DNA from: G963663315 sp965214205
Lineage (GTDB): Bacteria > Pseudomonadota > Gammaproteobacteria > Arenicellales > Poriferihabitantaceae
Reading direction: 5' to 3'
Assembly: GCA_965214205.1 (NCBI GenBank)
Contig: OZ243941.1
Coordinates: 310,001-374,000, forward strand
Length of the DNA stretch: 64,000 bases
A program made the translations under genes and the position numbers. Below are positions 24,801 through 33,527 of this stretch, piece after piece. Positions within the stretch are counted from its first letter, which is position 1; each line of letters begins with the position of its first letter. Below the pieces are notes generated by a model. The model made no database searches and was not told the DNA's origin. It saw nothing but the letters and a program-made list of their open reading frames with translations.

Positions 24801-25844
24801 TCAGGGTACTGTTTTCTGCAGGGTCAGCAACAAATCCTCAATCGCGAGTTGCTGGCTCAGCGGATCGCGGGAAATGCGGCGGTAATGGCTGATTCTATCA
24901 TAAAGCCGGTACAGTCTCTCGATGGAGACGTTCATGAGGCGCTCCTCGAATCCATGAATCCAGTCCGACTTCAAGTCAGTCTGCCGCCATTTAACCAGAT
25001 CAATCACAGACTGCTGTAACCAGATCAGTATCCGGCCAAAATCCATTTTTGAGAATTGACTCGCCAGTTCCAGAGCGGGAACACGTCCTGACAACAGGCC
25101 GGTCAATCCTTCCAGATAATTCCTGTGAATATCAAGCAATCCTTCATTCGCCAGAGTTTTCGCGTCCACCGGGCCGCCCGAGGCGAGTTTCAGTGCACCC
25201 AGGCCCGACTCCACGCCCCCGGTCAGTTCCCGCTCAAGCCAGTCCAGCGCTGCTTGCTGGTCGGGCGTCGCCATGACGTGTCCCATGCAACGACTCCGTA
25301 TGGTGGCGGGCAACCGGTCGGGCTCGGCAGTGACCAGCACAAGCAGGGCGCCGGAAGGGGGTTCTTCGAGCAGTTTCAACAACGCGTTGGCCGCATTGAT
25401 ATTCATCGCGTCCGCCGGCAGGATCAGCGCCACCCGATTCGCGGAAATATGCGAATGGGTAGCAAAACGATCAATCAGGAGACGGATCTGATCTATCGAA
25501 ATAATTTGTCCGGGTTTCGCTTTCCGGTCCCTGCTGTCGTGATAGCGGTCGCTGTATCGGGAAATCAGCGTGGACCGGCCATTTACGGCTTCGGCCTGCG
25601 CCGTCAGAACATGAAAATCAGGATGCGTTCCGGCTGCGAAGAGACGGCAATTCCGGCAGTCGCTGCACGGTTGGCGCTGGTCCGGCGAGGTCTGGTCACA
25701 AAGCAGGTACTGGCAGTACTGCAACGCGAACTCGCGCTTGCCGATGCCGGACCGGCCGGTCAGCAACATGCCATGATGGAATTGTCCGGCGTTGCGGGTT
25801 ATTCGATTCCAGTCTGTTGTCTGCCACGGATAAATCATGCTCAC
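24801..25844 (-). CDS. holB: HolB, DNA polymerase III delta' subunit
   Basis: A 347-residue clamp-loader subunit. A modified P-loop GRSGIGKREFAL is near residue 30, and the four-Cys zinc module C...CSDCRNC is near 50-66. The SRC motif (TIRSRC) and the LLKLLEEPP box used by delta' follow. The start overlaps the tmk stop by four bases. It is the sixth gene of the leftward fab-mltG-tmk-holB run. Confidence 0.95.
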   Translation of the reverse strand: MSMIYPWQTTDWNRITRNAGQFHHGMLLTGRSGIGKREFALQYCQYLLCDQTSPDQRQPCSDCRNCRLFAAGTHPDFHVLTAQAEAVNGRSTLISRYSDRYHDSRDRKAKPGQIISIDQIRLLIDRFATHSHISANRVALILPADAMNINAANALLKLLEEPPSGALLVLVTAEPDRLPATIRSRCMGHVMATPDQQAALDWLERELTGGVESGLGALKLASGGPVDAKTLANEGLLDIHRNYLEGLTGLLSGRVPALELASQFSKMDFGRILIWLQQSVIDLVKWRQTDLKSDWIHGFEERLMNVSIERLYRLYDRISHYRRISRDPLSQQLAIEDLLLTLQKTVP

Positions 25845-26497
25845 AATCCGGCTGTCGCCCCCAGTGGACGGGATTCGAGGATGGCCTTGATATGCTGAAC
25901 CAGAATATCCTGAGTCTCTTCGATACTGCGACTGGAATCCACCAGTTTGATTCGGTCCGGATATCTCCGAGCGCGGTCGTGATAGGCCAGACGAACCAAC
26001 TCCTTGAACGCGGGTTTCTCCTGTTCAAACCGGTCGGGTTGCTCTTCCCGGCTCCGGGTCCTGCTCAAACCCACTTCCACCGGCACATCGAAAACCAGCG
26101 TCAGGTCGGGTTGATATCCGTTTTGCGCCCACTCTTCAAGCATCGCTATCCGGCTCTCGTCCACCCCCCGACCGCCCCCCTGGTAGGCGTAGGTGGCATC
26201 GGTGAACCGATCACATAAAACGCATTTTCCGGATCGCACCGCCGGAAAAATGACCCGCTCGAGATGTTCGACTCTGGCCGCGAACATCAGCAACAGTTCA
26301 GTATCACCGCAAATCGGATTATCCGGCTGATGCAGCAGGATCTCCCTCAACTCTTCCCCAAGCCGGGTTCCACCAGGTTCCCGCGTGACAACGACTTCCA
26401 GCCCGGCCTCGTTCAAAAGCTGTTCCAGGAAAGGGATATGGGTAGTCTTTCCGGCGCCGTCCGACCCTTCCACCGTGATAAACAACCCTTTATTCAT
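25841..26497 (-). CDS. tmk: Tmk, thymidylate kinase
   Basis: A 218-residue P-loop kinase that converts dTMP to dTDP. The P-loop is EGSDGAGKTTH near 9-19, the DRY-like motif is DRFTDATYAYQGGGRG, and the lid region carries RTRSREEQPDRFE. All are typical of the E. coli-type enzyme. It overlaps holB and lies 18 bases after mltG on the same strand. Confidence 0.97.
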   Translation of the reverse strand: MNKGLFITVEGSDGAGKTTHIPFLEQLLNEAGLEVVVTREPGGTRLGEELREILLHQPDNPICGDTELLLMFAARVEHLERVIFPAVRSGKCVLCDRFTDATYAYQGGGRGVDESRIAMLEEWAQNGYQPDLTLVFDVPVEVGLSRTRSREEQPDRFEQEKPAFKELVRLAYHDRARRYPDRIKLVDSSRSIEETQDILVQHIKAILESRPLGATAGL

Positions 26498-26515
26498 AAT
26501 ACATATCCGCCTTTC

Positions 26516-27523
26516 TTACTTTTTAAGAATGTACTTTCTCACTGCCGCATTATGCTCTTTCAGGGTGTCCGAGAAGTGATGCCTTCCCCCGCCGGAAGCC
26601 ACAAAGTAGAGTGATTTCGACTTCGCGGGATTGACCGCGGCCATCAGGGCGCTTTGCCCCGGCAAACTGATCGGTGTCGGCGTCAGACCGAATCGGGTAT
26701 AGGTATTGTACGGCGTATCGGCCTTCAGATGTTTTCGCCTGATCCTGCCTTTGTACTCGTCCCCCATTCCATAAATGACCGTAGGATCTGCCTGGAGACG
26801 CATTCGCAACCGCAACCGATTGTTGAACACGGCCGAAATCAGCGGTTGTTCCTCCACTACCTGACTTTCCTTTTCAATGATTGAGGCCAGAATCAGGGCC
26901 TCGTAAGGATTTTTAATCTGGATATCATCATCACGCTGTTGCCAGGCCCGTTCCAGTTTGTCTTGCATCAGCATGAAAGATTTTTTGTAGATCGACAGAT
27001 CCATATCGCCATTCCGGTATTCATAGGTATCCGGATAAAACTGTCCCTCGGGATGCAGCCCGGAATGACCCAGTTCTTCCATGATCTGATCATCGCTCCA
27101 GTCGGTGGTTATTTTTTGCAGCTTCGGCGCTCCGTTGATGGCCTCGCGCATCTGCCTGAATGTCCATCCTTCTATCAGGGTGATCTGGACCGCGACCTGG
27201 CCTTCTCCCGTAACCAGACTGTCCACAAATTCGGAGAGCCGGATACCATCCGGGAATTGATATTCTCCCGCCTGGATCAAGCGCCCGACCTTGTTAAACC
27301 GGACATACAGCTTCAAGGGCCAGGGCTCGGAGAGAATGCCTTTGTCGACCAGATCCCGCGCGATCTGTGATGCCGATTTTCCCCGTTCAATCAAGTAAAT
27401 CTCGTCACCGAAATGGAGCGGCTTCGAGATGGAATAATAGTAGAGCCAGACCGCCGCCAGCACGGCCGCCAGAATTGCGCCCACGGCTGCCCGCCACAAC
27501 CTCCTTGCCCCATGTCCCGTCAT
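26516..27523 (-). CDS. mltG: MltG, endolytic murein transglycosylase
   Basis: A 335-residue inner-membrane protein with one N-terminal transmembrane helix (about 10-31) and a periplasmic YceG domain. The catalytic glutamate is in SIIEKESQV, and the conserved YNTYTRFGLTPTPI stretch follows. MltG cleaves nascent glycan strands and is thought to terminate their elongation. In E. coli pabC separates fabF from mltG. Here the two are only 51 bases apart and pabC is absent. Confidence 0.95.
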   Translation of the reverse strand: MTGHGARRLWRAAVGAILAAVLAAVWLYYYSISKPLHFGDEIYLIERGKSASQIARDLVDKGILSEPWPLKLYVRFNKVGRLIQAGEYQFPDGIRLSEFVDSLVTGEGQVAVQITLIEGWTFRQMREAINGAPKLQKITTDWSDDQIMEELGHSGLHPEGQFYPDTYEYRNGDMDLSIYKKSFMLMQDKLERAWQQRDDDIQIKNPYEALILASIIEKESQVVEEQPLISAVFNNRLRLRMRLQADPTVIYGMGDEYKGRIRRKHLKADTPYNTYTRFGLTPTPISLPGQSALMAAVNPAKSKSLYFVASGGGRHHFSDTLKEHNAAVRKYILKK

Positions 27524-27574
27524 CGGCCTGATTCTCCCACAGCCTGTATCGCGTTTCTGTGGCCGTCGGAAATA

Positions 27575-28813
27575 TCAGATCCTGCTAAAAACCAGTGTTC
27601 CGTTGGTTCCGCCAAATCCGAAAGAATTACTGAGAGCAACCTCCACGCCTTCCTGTCTGGCTTCATTCGGCACATAATCAAGGTCGCATTCCGGGTCCTG
27701 ATCATGCAGGTTAATGGTGGGCGGGATGGCTCCTTCGTAAATCGACAGGGCAGTCATTGTGGCCTCCACTCCACCCGCCGCGCCGAGTAAATGACCGATC
27801 ATCGACTTGTTGGAGCTGATCATCAAATTTCCGGCATGATCCCCGAAAGCCGACTTGACCGCCAGGGTTTCAGCGATATCGCCCTGGGGTGTGGATGTTC
27901 CATGAGCGTTCAGATACTGCACCTCATCCGGATTCCTGCCGGAATTTTTCAACGCGTTCACCATACAGCGCGCCGCGCCCTCTCCTCCGGGAGACGGACT
28001 GGTTATATGGTAGGCGTCTCCGCTCATCCCGAACCCGGACAGCTCCGCGTAAATCCGCGCGCCTCTTTGTTTCGCATGGCGGTATTCTTCGAGTACCAAT
28101 ACTCCGGCCCCTTCGCCCATTACAAACCCGTCACGACCGGTATCCCAGGGACGGCTTGCCGTAGCGGGGTCGTCATTTCTGCGGCTCAGGGCCCTGGCCG
28201 AACAGAACCCGGCGAGGGAAGTCGGGGAGAGAGGCGCTTCGGCGCCGCCGGCCACCATGACATCCGCGTCCCCGTATTCAATCAAACGGCTCGCTTCACC
28301 AATCGCATGGGTTCCGGTACTGCACGCTGTAACCATGGACAGATTGGGACCCTTCAGACCCAGCCTGATCGACAGGTTCCCGGAAATCATGTTGGTGATG
28401 GTCATCGGGATATAAAAGGGCGAAACCCGACGAACGCCCTTGGCCTGATAAAGGTCAGTCGTCGCTTCAATCGTATTGATCCCGCCGATCCCCGAGCCGA
28501 TATAAACGCCGATACGGTCCGCATTGGCCTCACAGACCTCAATACCGGAATCAGCAAACGCCTCCAGGCCGCAGGCCATACCGAGCAGCATGAACCGGTC
28601 CATCTTTCTGGCGTCTTTTCCCGGCACAAGCTCTGTGGGATCGAAATCCTTGACCTCGCCCGCAAAACTGCATGGCCAGGATGAGGCGTCAAAGTGCGTA
28701 ATATGCGAAATTCCGTTTTCGCCATTCAGCATGGCCTGCCAGGAAGACTTTAATCCTGTTCCGACGGGGGTAATTGCCCCCATACCGGTAACGACGACAC
28801 GTCTATTGTTCAT
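27575..28813 (-). CDS. fabF: FabF, 3-oxoacyl-ACP synthase II
   Basis: A 412-residue condensing enzyme that elongates acyl-ACP with malonyl-ACP. The Cys-His-His triad is visible as TACSTGTH, NAHGTSTPQGD and KSMIGHLLGAAGG. Length and the start VVVTGMGAITPVG are standard. It lies 12 bases after acpP, the near-universal acpP-fabF pair. Confidence 0.98.
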   Translation of the reverse strand: MNNRRVVVTGMGAITPVGTGLKSSWQAMLNGENGISHITHFDASSWPCSFAGEVKDFDPTELVPGKDARKMDRFMLLGMACGLEAFADSGIEVCEANADRIGVYIGSGIGGINTIEATTDLYQAKGVRRVSPFYIPMTITNMISGNLSIRLGLKGPNLSMVTACSTGTHAIGEASRLIEYGDADVMVAGGAEAPLSPTSLAGFCSARALSRRNDDPATASRPWDTGRDGFVMGEGAGVLVLEEYRHAKQRGARIYAELSGFGMSGDAYHITSPSPGGEGAARCMVNALKNSGRNPDEVQYLNAHGTSTPQGDIAETLAVKSAFGDHAGNLMISSNKSMIGHLLGAAGGVEATMTALSIYEGAIPPTINLHDQDPECDLDYVPNEARQEGVEVALSNSFGFGGTNGTLVFSRI

Positions 28814-28825
28814 TCATCCTTGGAA

Positions 28826-29068
28826 TCAGGTCTCGGAAGTCGTGGCTTCGATATAATCCACGGCGTCTTTAACCCGGACAATACTTTCCGCCTTGTCATC
28901 TGGAATTTCAGCGTCAAATTCCTCTTCCAACGCCATGACAAGCTCGACGGTGTCCAATGAGTCGGCGCCAAGATCATCGACAAATGATGCCTCCATAGTG
29001 ACCTGATCTTCACTGACACCAAGCTGGTCAACGACAACTTTCTTTACACGTTCTTCGATTGTGCTCAT
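28826..29068 (-). CDS. acpP: AcpP, acyl carrier protein
   Basis: An 80-residue acidic four-helix carrier with the phosphopantetheine serine in GADSLDTVELVM. The ATG at 29068 is preceded by GGAGG at 11 bases, while an upstream in-frame TTG overlaps that site and was rejected. It carries intermediates for the neighbouring Fab enzymes. Confidence 0.98.
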   Translation of the reverse strand: MSTIEERVKKVVVDQLGVSEDQVTMEASFVDDLGADSLDTVELVMALEEEFDAEIPDDKAESIVRVKDAVDYIEATTSET

Positions 29069-29190
29069 TCGAGTTTCAGCCTCCAAATAAATGAGTAATG
29101 GTTATAACCTGACACCACAGACATACCTGACCTGAATCATGGAGTCCGATGTGTGAAAGAATCAGGAGTTTGATCTTTTGGACAGGTGGG

Positions 29191-29220
29191 ATAGTAAACA
29201 ATCGCCCGAAACAAGTCCAA
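29191..29220 (-). promoter_or_regulatory. Candidate promoter for acpP-fabF
   Basis: Minus-strand TTGGAC (29215-29220) and TACTAT (29191-29196) are 18 bases apart in the 166-base spacer between fabG and acpP. This gives acpP its own promoter in addition to read-through, as in E. coli. A palindrome CAATAATTATTG (29218-29229) overlaps the -35 and may be an operator. Confidence 0.5.
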
Positions 29221-29234
29221 TAATTATTGATGTG

Positions 29235-29984
29235 TCAATCCATATACATTCCACCATTGACATGAAGGGTTTCTCCGGTGATATACCCCCCCATGTCCGA
29301 GGCCAGGAAAACGGCGGCGGAAGCAATATCTTCCGGCGACCCCAGTCTCGCTAACGGTATATTCTGCGTGATCGAACCGCATTGTTCATCGGTCAACGCG
29401 TCAGTCATGTCGGTTGCGATGAATCCGGGCGCAATGCAATTCACCGTGATGTTGCGGGCGGCGACTTCCCGGGCCAGGGATTTGGAAAAGCCGATCAACC
29501 CCGCCTTGGCCGCCGCGTAATTCGATTGACCCGCGTTGCCGGTCAATCCGACTACAGAGGCAATATTGATTATCCTTCCATGGCGGGCCTTGACCATGCC
29601 CCGCACACAGGCTTTGCACAAGGTATACGCTGATTTCAGATTGACATCCATAATGTCATCCCATTCCGATTCCTTCATCCTCATCAACAGATTATCGCGA
29701 GTGATACCGGCATTGTTGACCAGTATGTCCGGGTTGCCTGATTTCTGTGCAATCATGGCCAGCAATTCCTTGACCTGTTCGTCATTCCTGACATCGAGTT
29801 TGCAACCCTGACCACCTGCCCCCCGCTGGTCAAGATATCCGGAAATCGATTCGGCGCCCTGTTCTGTGGTCGCAGTACCGTAAACGACAGCGCCCTGTCC
29901 GGAAAATGCACAGGCAATCGCCCGGCCGATTCCCCGGGTCGCGCCTGTCACCAGACAAACCTTATCCTTTAACAGATTTTCCAT
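29235..29984 (-). CDS. fabG: FabG, 3-oxoacyl-ACP reductase
   Basis: A 249-residue short-chain dehydrogenase that reduces 3-oxoacyl-ACP with NADPH. The cofactor motif TGATRGIGRA is at the N-terminus, with NNAG near 88 and the catalytic YAAAK further on. The ATG at 29984 follows AGGTGAG and was preferred over an in-frame GTG at 29993. Upstream one expects fabD, but only 72 bases separate fabG from fabH. Confidence 0.97.
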   Translation of the reverse strand: MENLLKDKVCLVTGATRGIGRAIACAFSGQGAVVYGTATTEQGAESISGYLDQRGAGGQGCKLDVRNDEQVKELLAMIAQKSGNPDILVNNAGITRDNLLMRMKESEWDDIMDVNLKSAYTLCKACVRGMVKARHGRIINIASVVGLTGNAGQSNYAAAKAGLIGFSKSLAREVAARNITVNCIAPGFIATDMTDALTDEQCGSITQNIPLARLGSPEDIASAAVFLASDMGGYITGETLHVNGGMYMD

Positions 29985-30056
29985 TGGACTCACCTGCCGC
30001 TTCCAATTCGTTATTCACTTGCAATGCGTCTGTAATCGGCCTGCCGCGGCCAGCGG

Positions 30057-31025
30057 TTACATTCTAATCAGGGCCGAGCCCCAGGTAAATCCCCCACCAA
30101 ATCCCTCTACCAGAACATGATGTCCGGATCGGATTCTCCCATCCCGCACCGCCTCATCCAGCGCCAGGGGAATGGATGCGGCAGAAGTATTGCCATGCCG
30201 ATCAACCGTCACCACCACCTTTTCGGATGGAATCCGGGCGCGCTTTCCAACCGCGTTGATGATTCTGATATTCGCCTGGTGAGGAACCAGCCAATCCAGT
30301 TGGTCAATCTCCATGTTATTGGCCGTCAGCGTCTCCGCGACAATATCACTCATCGCCTTGACCGCCCAGCGAAATACCTCGCCCCCTTCCATGGTCGTGA
30401 ATGCGTTGCCGGTGGCGACCACCTGATAATTCCTGGACACACCCGCCGGAACGCACAGCAAGTCCTTGTACTTGCCGTCACTATGCAGATGGGTGGACAA
30501 AATTCCAGGCTGGTTGTCCTCTCGCAATACCACGGCGCCCGCTCCGTCTCCAAACAACACACAGGTTCTTCGGTCCGTCCAGTCGATAATCCGGGAGAAC
30601 GTCTCGGCCCCGATCACCAACGCGGTTCTGGCGCTCCCTGTACGGATAAACTTGTCTGCGATATCAACCGCAAACATGAATCCGGCGCATACTGCCTGCA
30701 CGTCAAACGCGGGCGGCCCTTCAATTCCGAGCCGGTGCTGCAACAGACAGGCCGTGCTTGGAAAGACCTGATCGGCGGTGGTCGTAGCGACCACAATCAG
30801 GTCGATTTCCTGATTGGATATGCCAGCGGACTCAATCGCGGCCAACGCCGCGCGCTCGGCCAGGTCGCAGGTAAATTCATTTTTCCCCGCAATTCTTCGC
30901 TCCCGGATGCCGGTCCGCGACTGAATCCAGGTATCATTGGTATCAACCATTTTCTCAAGCTCGGCATTGGTCAACACCTTTTCAGGCAGATAGCTGCCCG
31001 TACCTATGATTCGAGAATGTTTCAT
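30057..31025 (-). CDS. fabH: FabH, 3-oxoacyl-ACP synthase III
   Basis: A 322-residue enzyme starting fatty-acid synthesis from acetyl-CoA and malonyl-ACP. The Cys-His-Asn triad appears in VQAVCAGF, PHQANIRI and RHGNTSAAS. The start at 31025 (MKHSRIIGTGSYLPE) matches the family. A longer frame reaching into plsX was rejected. plsX ends 37 bases upstream. Confidence 0.97.
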   Translation of the reverse strand: MKHSRIIGTGSYLPEKVLTNAELEKMVDTNDTWIQSRTGIRERRIAGKNEFTCDLAERAALAAIESAGISNQEIDLIVVATTTADQVFPSTACLLQHRLGIEGPPAFDVQAVCAGFMFAVDIADKFIRTGSARTALVIGAETFSRIIDWTDRRTCVLFGDGAGAVVLREDNQPGILSTHLHSDGKYKDLLCVPAGVSRNYQVVATGNAFTTMEGGEVFRWAVKAMSDIVAETLTANNMEIDQLDWLVPHQANIRIINAVGKRARIPSEKVVVTVDRHGNTSAASIPLALDEAVRDGRIRSGHHVLVEGFGGGFTWGSALIRM

Positions 31026-31062
31026 CAGTCCGTGAGTGTGCTCGCTAATGGTCGGGACCGCA

Positions 31063-32076
31063 TCAATGCAGGGTTTCCGCCAACGCAAACTGGATTTGTT
31101 CCACCAGGTTATTCTCGACTTCCTCGATAGCAACCCCGATCGCATGACGGAAACCGAGCCGGTCAGTTCCACCGTGGGATTTAACCACCGTACCCCGCAA
31201 CCCCAGAAAACTGGCGCCGTTGAATCGACGATGGTCCAGACGTGTCTTGATCGCTTTCAGTCCGGGGGTAGCCAGCAATCCCGCCCCTCTGGTTATGATA
31301 TTGCGGGTAAACTCCTCTTTAATCACACTCATGATCATTTGCGCGACCCCTTCGGAGGCCTTCAACGCGACATTTCCGAGAACGCCATCGCACACTATCA
31401 GGTCGGTTTTTCCCAGATAAATCTCATCCGCCTCAACAAATCCCGAATAGTTCAGTTGGCTTTTTTTGAACAGCTCCGCAGTTGATTTGATCATATCGGA
31501 TCCTTTCATTTCCTCCACCCCGATATTCAACAATCCCACACTCGGATTCGCATTCCCGTTCAGGCAACGCACTAGTTGCGACCCCATTATGCCGAACTGC
31601 AACAGGATTTGCGGCGGGGTATCCACATTCGCCCCCAGATCAAGCATGTAGGTCTGGCCGTCACGACGGGGCAATGGCGCACAGATTGCGGGACGATTGA
31701 TCCCCGGAATGGTTTTCAACACGAACCTCGCGACGGCCAGCAGCGCGCCAGTATTGCCAGAGCTTATACATCCATCCGACACGCCTTCCTTGACCAGATT
31801 GATGGCTACCCGCATGGAAGAGTCTTTTTTCTTTCGCACGGCGGAAGTCGGAGACTCGTCCATGGTCACCACCTCTGCGGCATGCTGAATCGTGATGCGG
31901 TCGTCGATACAATTACGACGATCACGGTGGCGGTTTATCCCTGCGGCAATCTGGTCCCGATTCCCGACCAGAATCAACTCAACATCCTGATGCGCCTTCA
32001 AGACATCGAACGCCGCGGGGACTGTGACATCCAGACCATTATCGCCTCCCATGGCATCAATGGAGAGAGTGGTCAT
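31063..32076 (-). CDS. plsX: PlsX, acyl-ACP:phosphate acyltransferase
   Basis: A 337-residue enzyme that makes acyl-phosphate for phospholipid synthesis. Family blocks are IDAMGGDNG at the N-terminus, SGNTGALLA, MLDLGANVD, and VCDGFxGN-like VCDGVLGN. It lies 73 bases after rpmF and precedes fabH, the standard order. Confidence 0.97.
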   Translation of the reverse strand: MTTLSIDAMGGDNGLDVTVPAAFDVLKAHQDVELILVGNRDQIAAGINRHRDRRNCIDDRITIQHAAEVVTMDESPTSAVRKKKDSSMRVAINLVKEGVSDGCISSGNTGALLAVARFVLKTIPGINRPAICAPLPRRDGQTYMLDLGANVDTPPQILLQFGIMGSQLVRCLNGNANPSVGLLNIGVEEMKGSDMIKSTAELFKKSQLNYSGFVEADEIYLGKTDLIVCDGVLGNVALKASEGVAQMIMSVIKEEFTRNIITRGAGLLATPGLKAIKTRLDHRRFNGASFLGLRGTVVKSHGGTDRLGFRHAIGVAIEEVENNLVEQIQFALAETLH

Positions 32077-32149
32077 TTACCGGAAGCGGCAACCACCAGA
32101 ACTGCAACACAAACCATCCTGAAAAATGTGCCGCGTACGAAATGGACTG

Positions 32150-32332
32150 TCAATTTCCAACTCTGATTTCGACCACTTTCTTCCCGCGGTAATATCCGTC
32201 GGCAGTAATATGGTGGCGCCTGTGCTCCTCCCCGGTAACAGGATCAATCGACACGGTCGGTTTTTCAAGCCCATCGTGAGAGCGGTGCATACCCCGCTTG
32301 GATGGGGTTTTACGATTTTTTTGTACAGCCAT
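32150..32332 (-). CDS. rpmF: Ribosomal protein bL32
   Basis: A 60-residue basic protein beginning AVQKNRKTPSKRGMHRSHD, the canonical bL32 N-terminus, with RRHHITADGYYRGKKV after it. No Cys zinc motif is present, which is the zinc-independent form common in gammaproteobacteria. It heads the plsX-fab run. The usual upstream yceD is missing. Confidence 0.97.
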   Translation of the reverse strand: MAVQKNRKTPSKRGMHRSHDGLEKPTVSIDPVTGEEHRRHHITADGYYRGKKVVEIRVGN

Positions 32333-32648
32333 AATGTCCTCGTCACTGAGAATATAAAATTGTCTGAAAGTCAGGGCATGCGCGCGTCATAACGCCGCCA
32401 CATGGTGGAAAGCTCCCGGATTATAGTCTTTTCCGGGGATTCCGTCAAAACCCCGGTCCGGTCAGCGCCCGGTACGATTGTCGTCGTCTAATATACTGGC
32501 TGAACAACAGATTCAGCCGCGCTTGGGTTTTTCTCATACTCCGTTGGCGTATATGATCCCAAATCCGGTGTGGCCGCTGACCATTATTAAGTTGGTTCAA
32601 CGATATTTGTCTAAATCAAGTTGGGCGTCCACACAGGATGTCCACCTG
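32333..32648. other. 316-base spacer between mutM and rpmF
   Basis: No gene is supported. It holds the rpmF promoter (32420-32448) and, further upstream, an inverted repeat GGCTGAA/TTCAGCC at 32498-32518 with a 7-base loop. The yceD gene expected here in most gammaproteobacteria is absent. An 80-codon plus-strand frame (32478-32717) runs into mutM antisense and matches nothing I know. Confidence 0.6.
32420..32448 (-). promoter_or_regulatory. Near-consensus promoter of the rpmF-plsX-fab operon
   Basis: Minus-strand TTGACG (32443-32448) and TATAAT (32420-32425) are separated by exactly 17 bases. Transcription would start near 32413, giving a leader of about 80 nt before rpmF. Confidence 0.75.
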
Positions 32649-33464
32649 TCAGGTCTGGCACCCGGGGCAGTAAAAAGTGGACCTTTGGGCAATTACCCTC
32701 CGTTTGATTGCGGCTGAACATTTCAGGCATTTTTTACCCTCCCGCCCATAGACGGATAATGATTGCGCGAAGTATCCCGCTGACCCATCCGCTCCAACAA
32801 AATCCTGCAATGTCGTCCCTCCCTGTCTGACCGCCCTCGTCAGGATAGTCCGGATGGCCTCTGCCAGTAGCTGATAACGGTTCAGGGATATTTTCCCGCA
32901 TCGCCGGACCGGGCTGACTCCGGCCAGGAACAACGACTCACTGACGTAGATATTGCCCACCCCAACGACGACCCGGCCGTCCATCAGGAATGACTTGATC
33001 GGCGTGGTCCGTTTCCTGGACAGCCGATACAGACCCTGTCCGGTGAAATCATCACTGAGCGGCTCGACGCCGAGGTTGATCAATCTCGGATGCCGCAGCG
33101 GGTCGTCCGGTGTGTAGAGCAAACAACCGAATTTCCTGGGGTCGCGGTATCGAATGATCTGTCCATGCTGGTTAATGATATCGAAATGGTCATGCCGGCC
33201 CGGTGACTCATCATTCAGCAATACACGCATGGAGCCCGACATGCCGAGGTGGACAATCAATCCACCCCGTTCCAGGTGGATCAGGATGTATTTCCCTCTT
33301 CGCTGCAGCCGGACGACCCTGGAGCCGCCTGCCTCGCCTTCCAGATTTTCGGCAATCGGCCACCTCAGGTTCCGTTGCCGGACGTCAAGCCGGGCTATCT
33401 TCAACCCCTGCAAAAAGGGGCGAATTCCATTCAGGGTCGTTTCCACTTCAGGAAGCTCTGGCAT
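32649..33464 (-). CDS. mutM: MutM/Fpg, formamidopyrimidine-DNA glycosylase
   Basis: A 271-residue base-excision-repair enzyme that removes 8-oxoguanine. After the initiator Met comes PELPEVET with catalytic Pro2 and Glu3. A Lys in RRGKYIL near 57 and the C-terminal zinc finger CLKC...CPGC are present. It is transcribed divergently from the ferredoxin-reductase gene, whose promoter overlaps its start. Confidence 0.97.
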   Translation of the reverse strand: MPELPEVETTLNGIRPFLQGLKIARLDVRQRNLRWPIAENLEGEAGGSRVVRLQRRGKYILIHLERGGLIVHLGMSGSMRVLLNDESPGRHDHFDIINQHGQIIRYRDPRKFGCLLYTPDDPLRHPRLINLGVEPLSDDFTGQGLYRLSRKRTTPIKSFLMDGRVVVGVGNIYVSESLFLAGVSPVRRCGKISLNRYQLLAEAIRTILTRAVRQGGTTLQDFVGADGSAGYFAQSLSVYGREGKKCLKCSAAIKRRVIAQRSTFYCPGCQT

Positions 33465-33467
33465 TTA

Positions 33468-33496
33468 TTGACATCCTGCTGTTTACTCTATATATA
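33468..33496 (+). promoter_or_regulatory. Near-consensus promoter of the ferredoxin-reductase gene
   Basis: TTGACA (33468-33473) and TATATA (33491-33496) are 17 bases apart, 31 bases before the ATG at 33528. The -35 begins four bases beyond the divergent mutM start. Confidence 0.7.
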
Positions 33497-33527
33497 GGGC
33501 TACCGTCATTTCCGGGCTATCTTCAAC

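Noticed and set aside
25125..25898. 257-codon open frame on the plus strand
   Set aside because: It is antisense to holB and the tmk end, with no recognisable domain.
27791..28684. 297-codon open frame on the plus strand
   Set aside because: It is antisense to fabF, with no recognisable domain.
30117..31130. 337-codon open frame on the plus strand
   Set aside because: It is antisense to fabH, which is certain. The length reflects codon bias on the coding strand, and the translation matches nothing.
32478..32717. 79-codon plus-strand frame upstream of rpmF
   Set aside because: It runs into the antisense of mutM and matches no family. A decayed gene cannot be excluded but is not supported.
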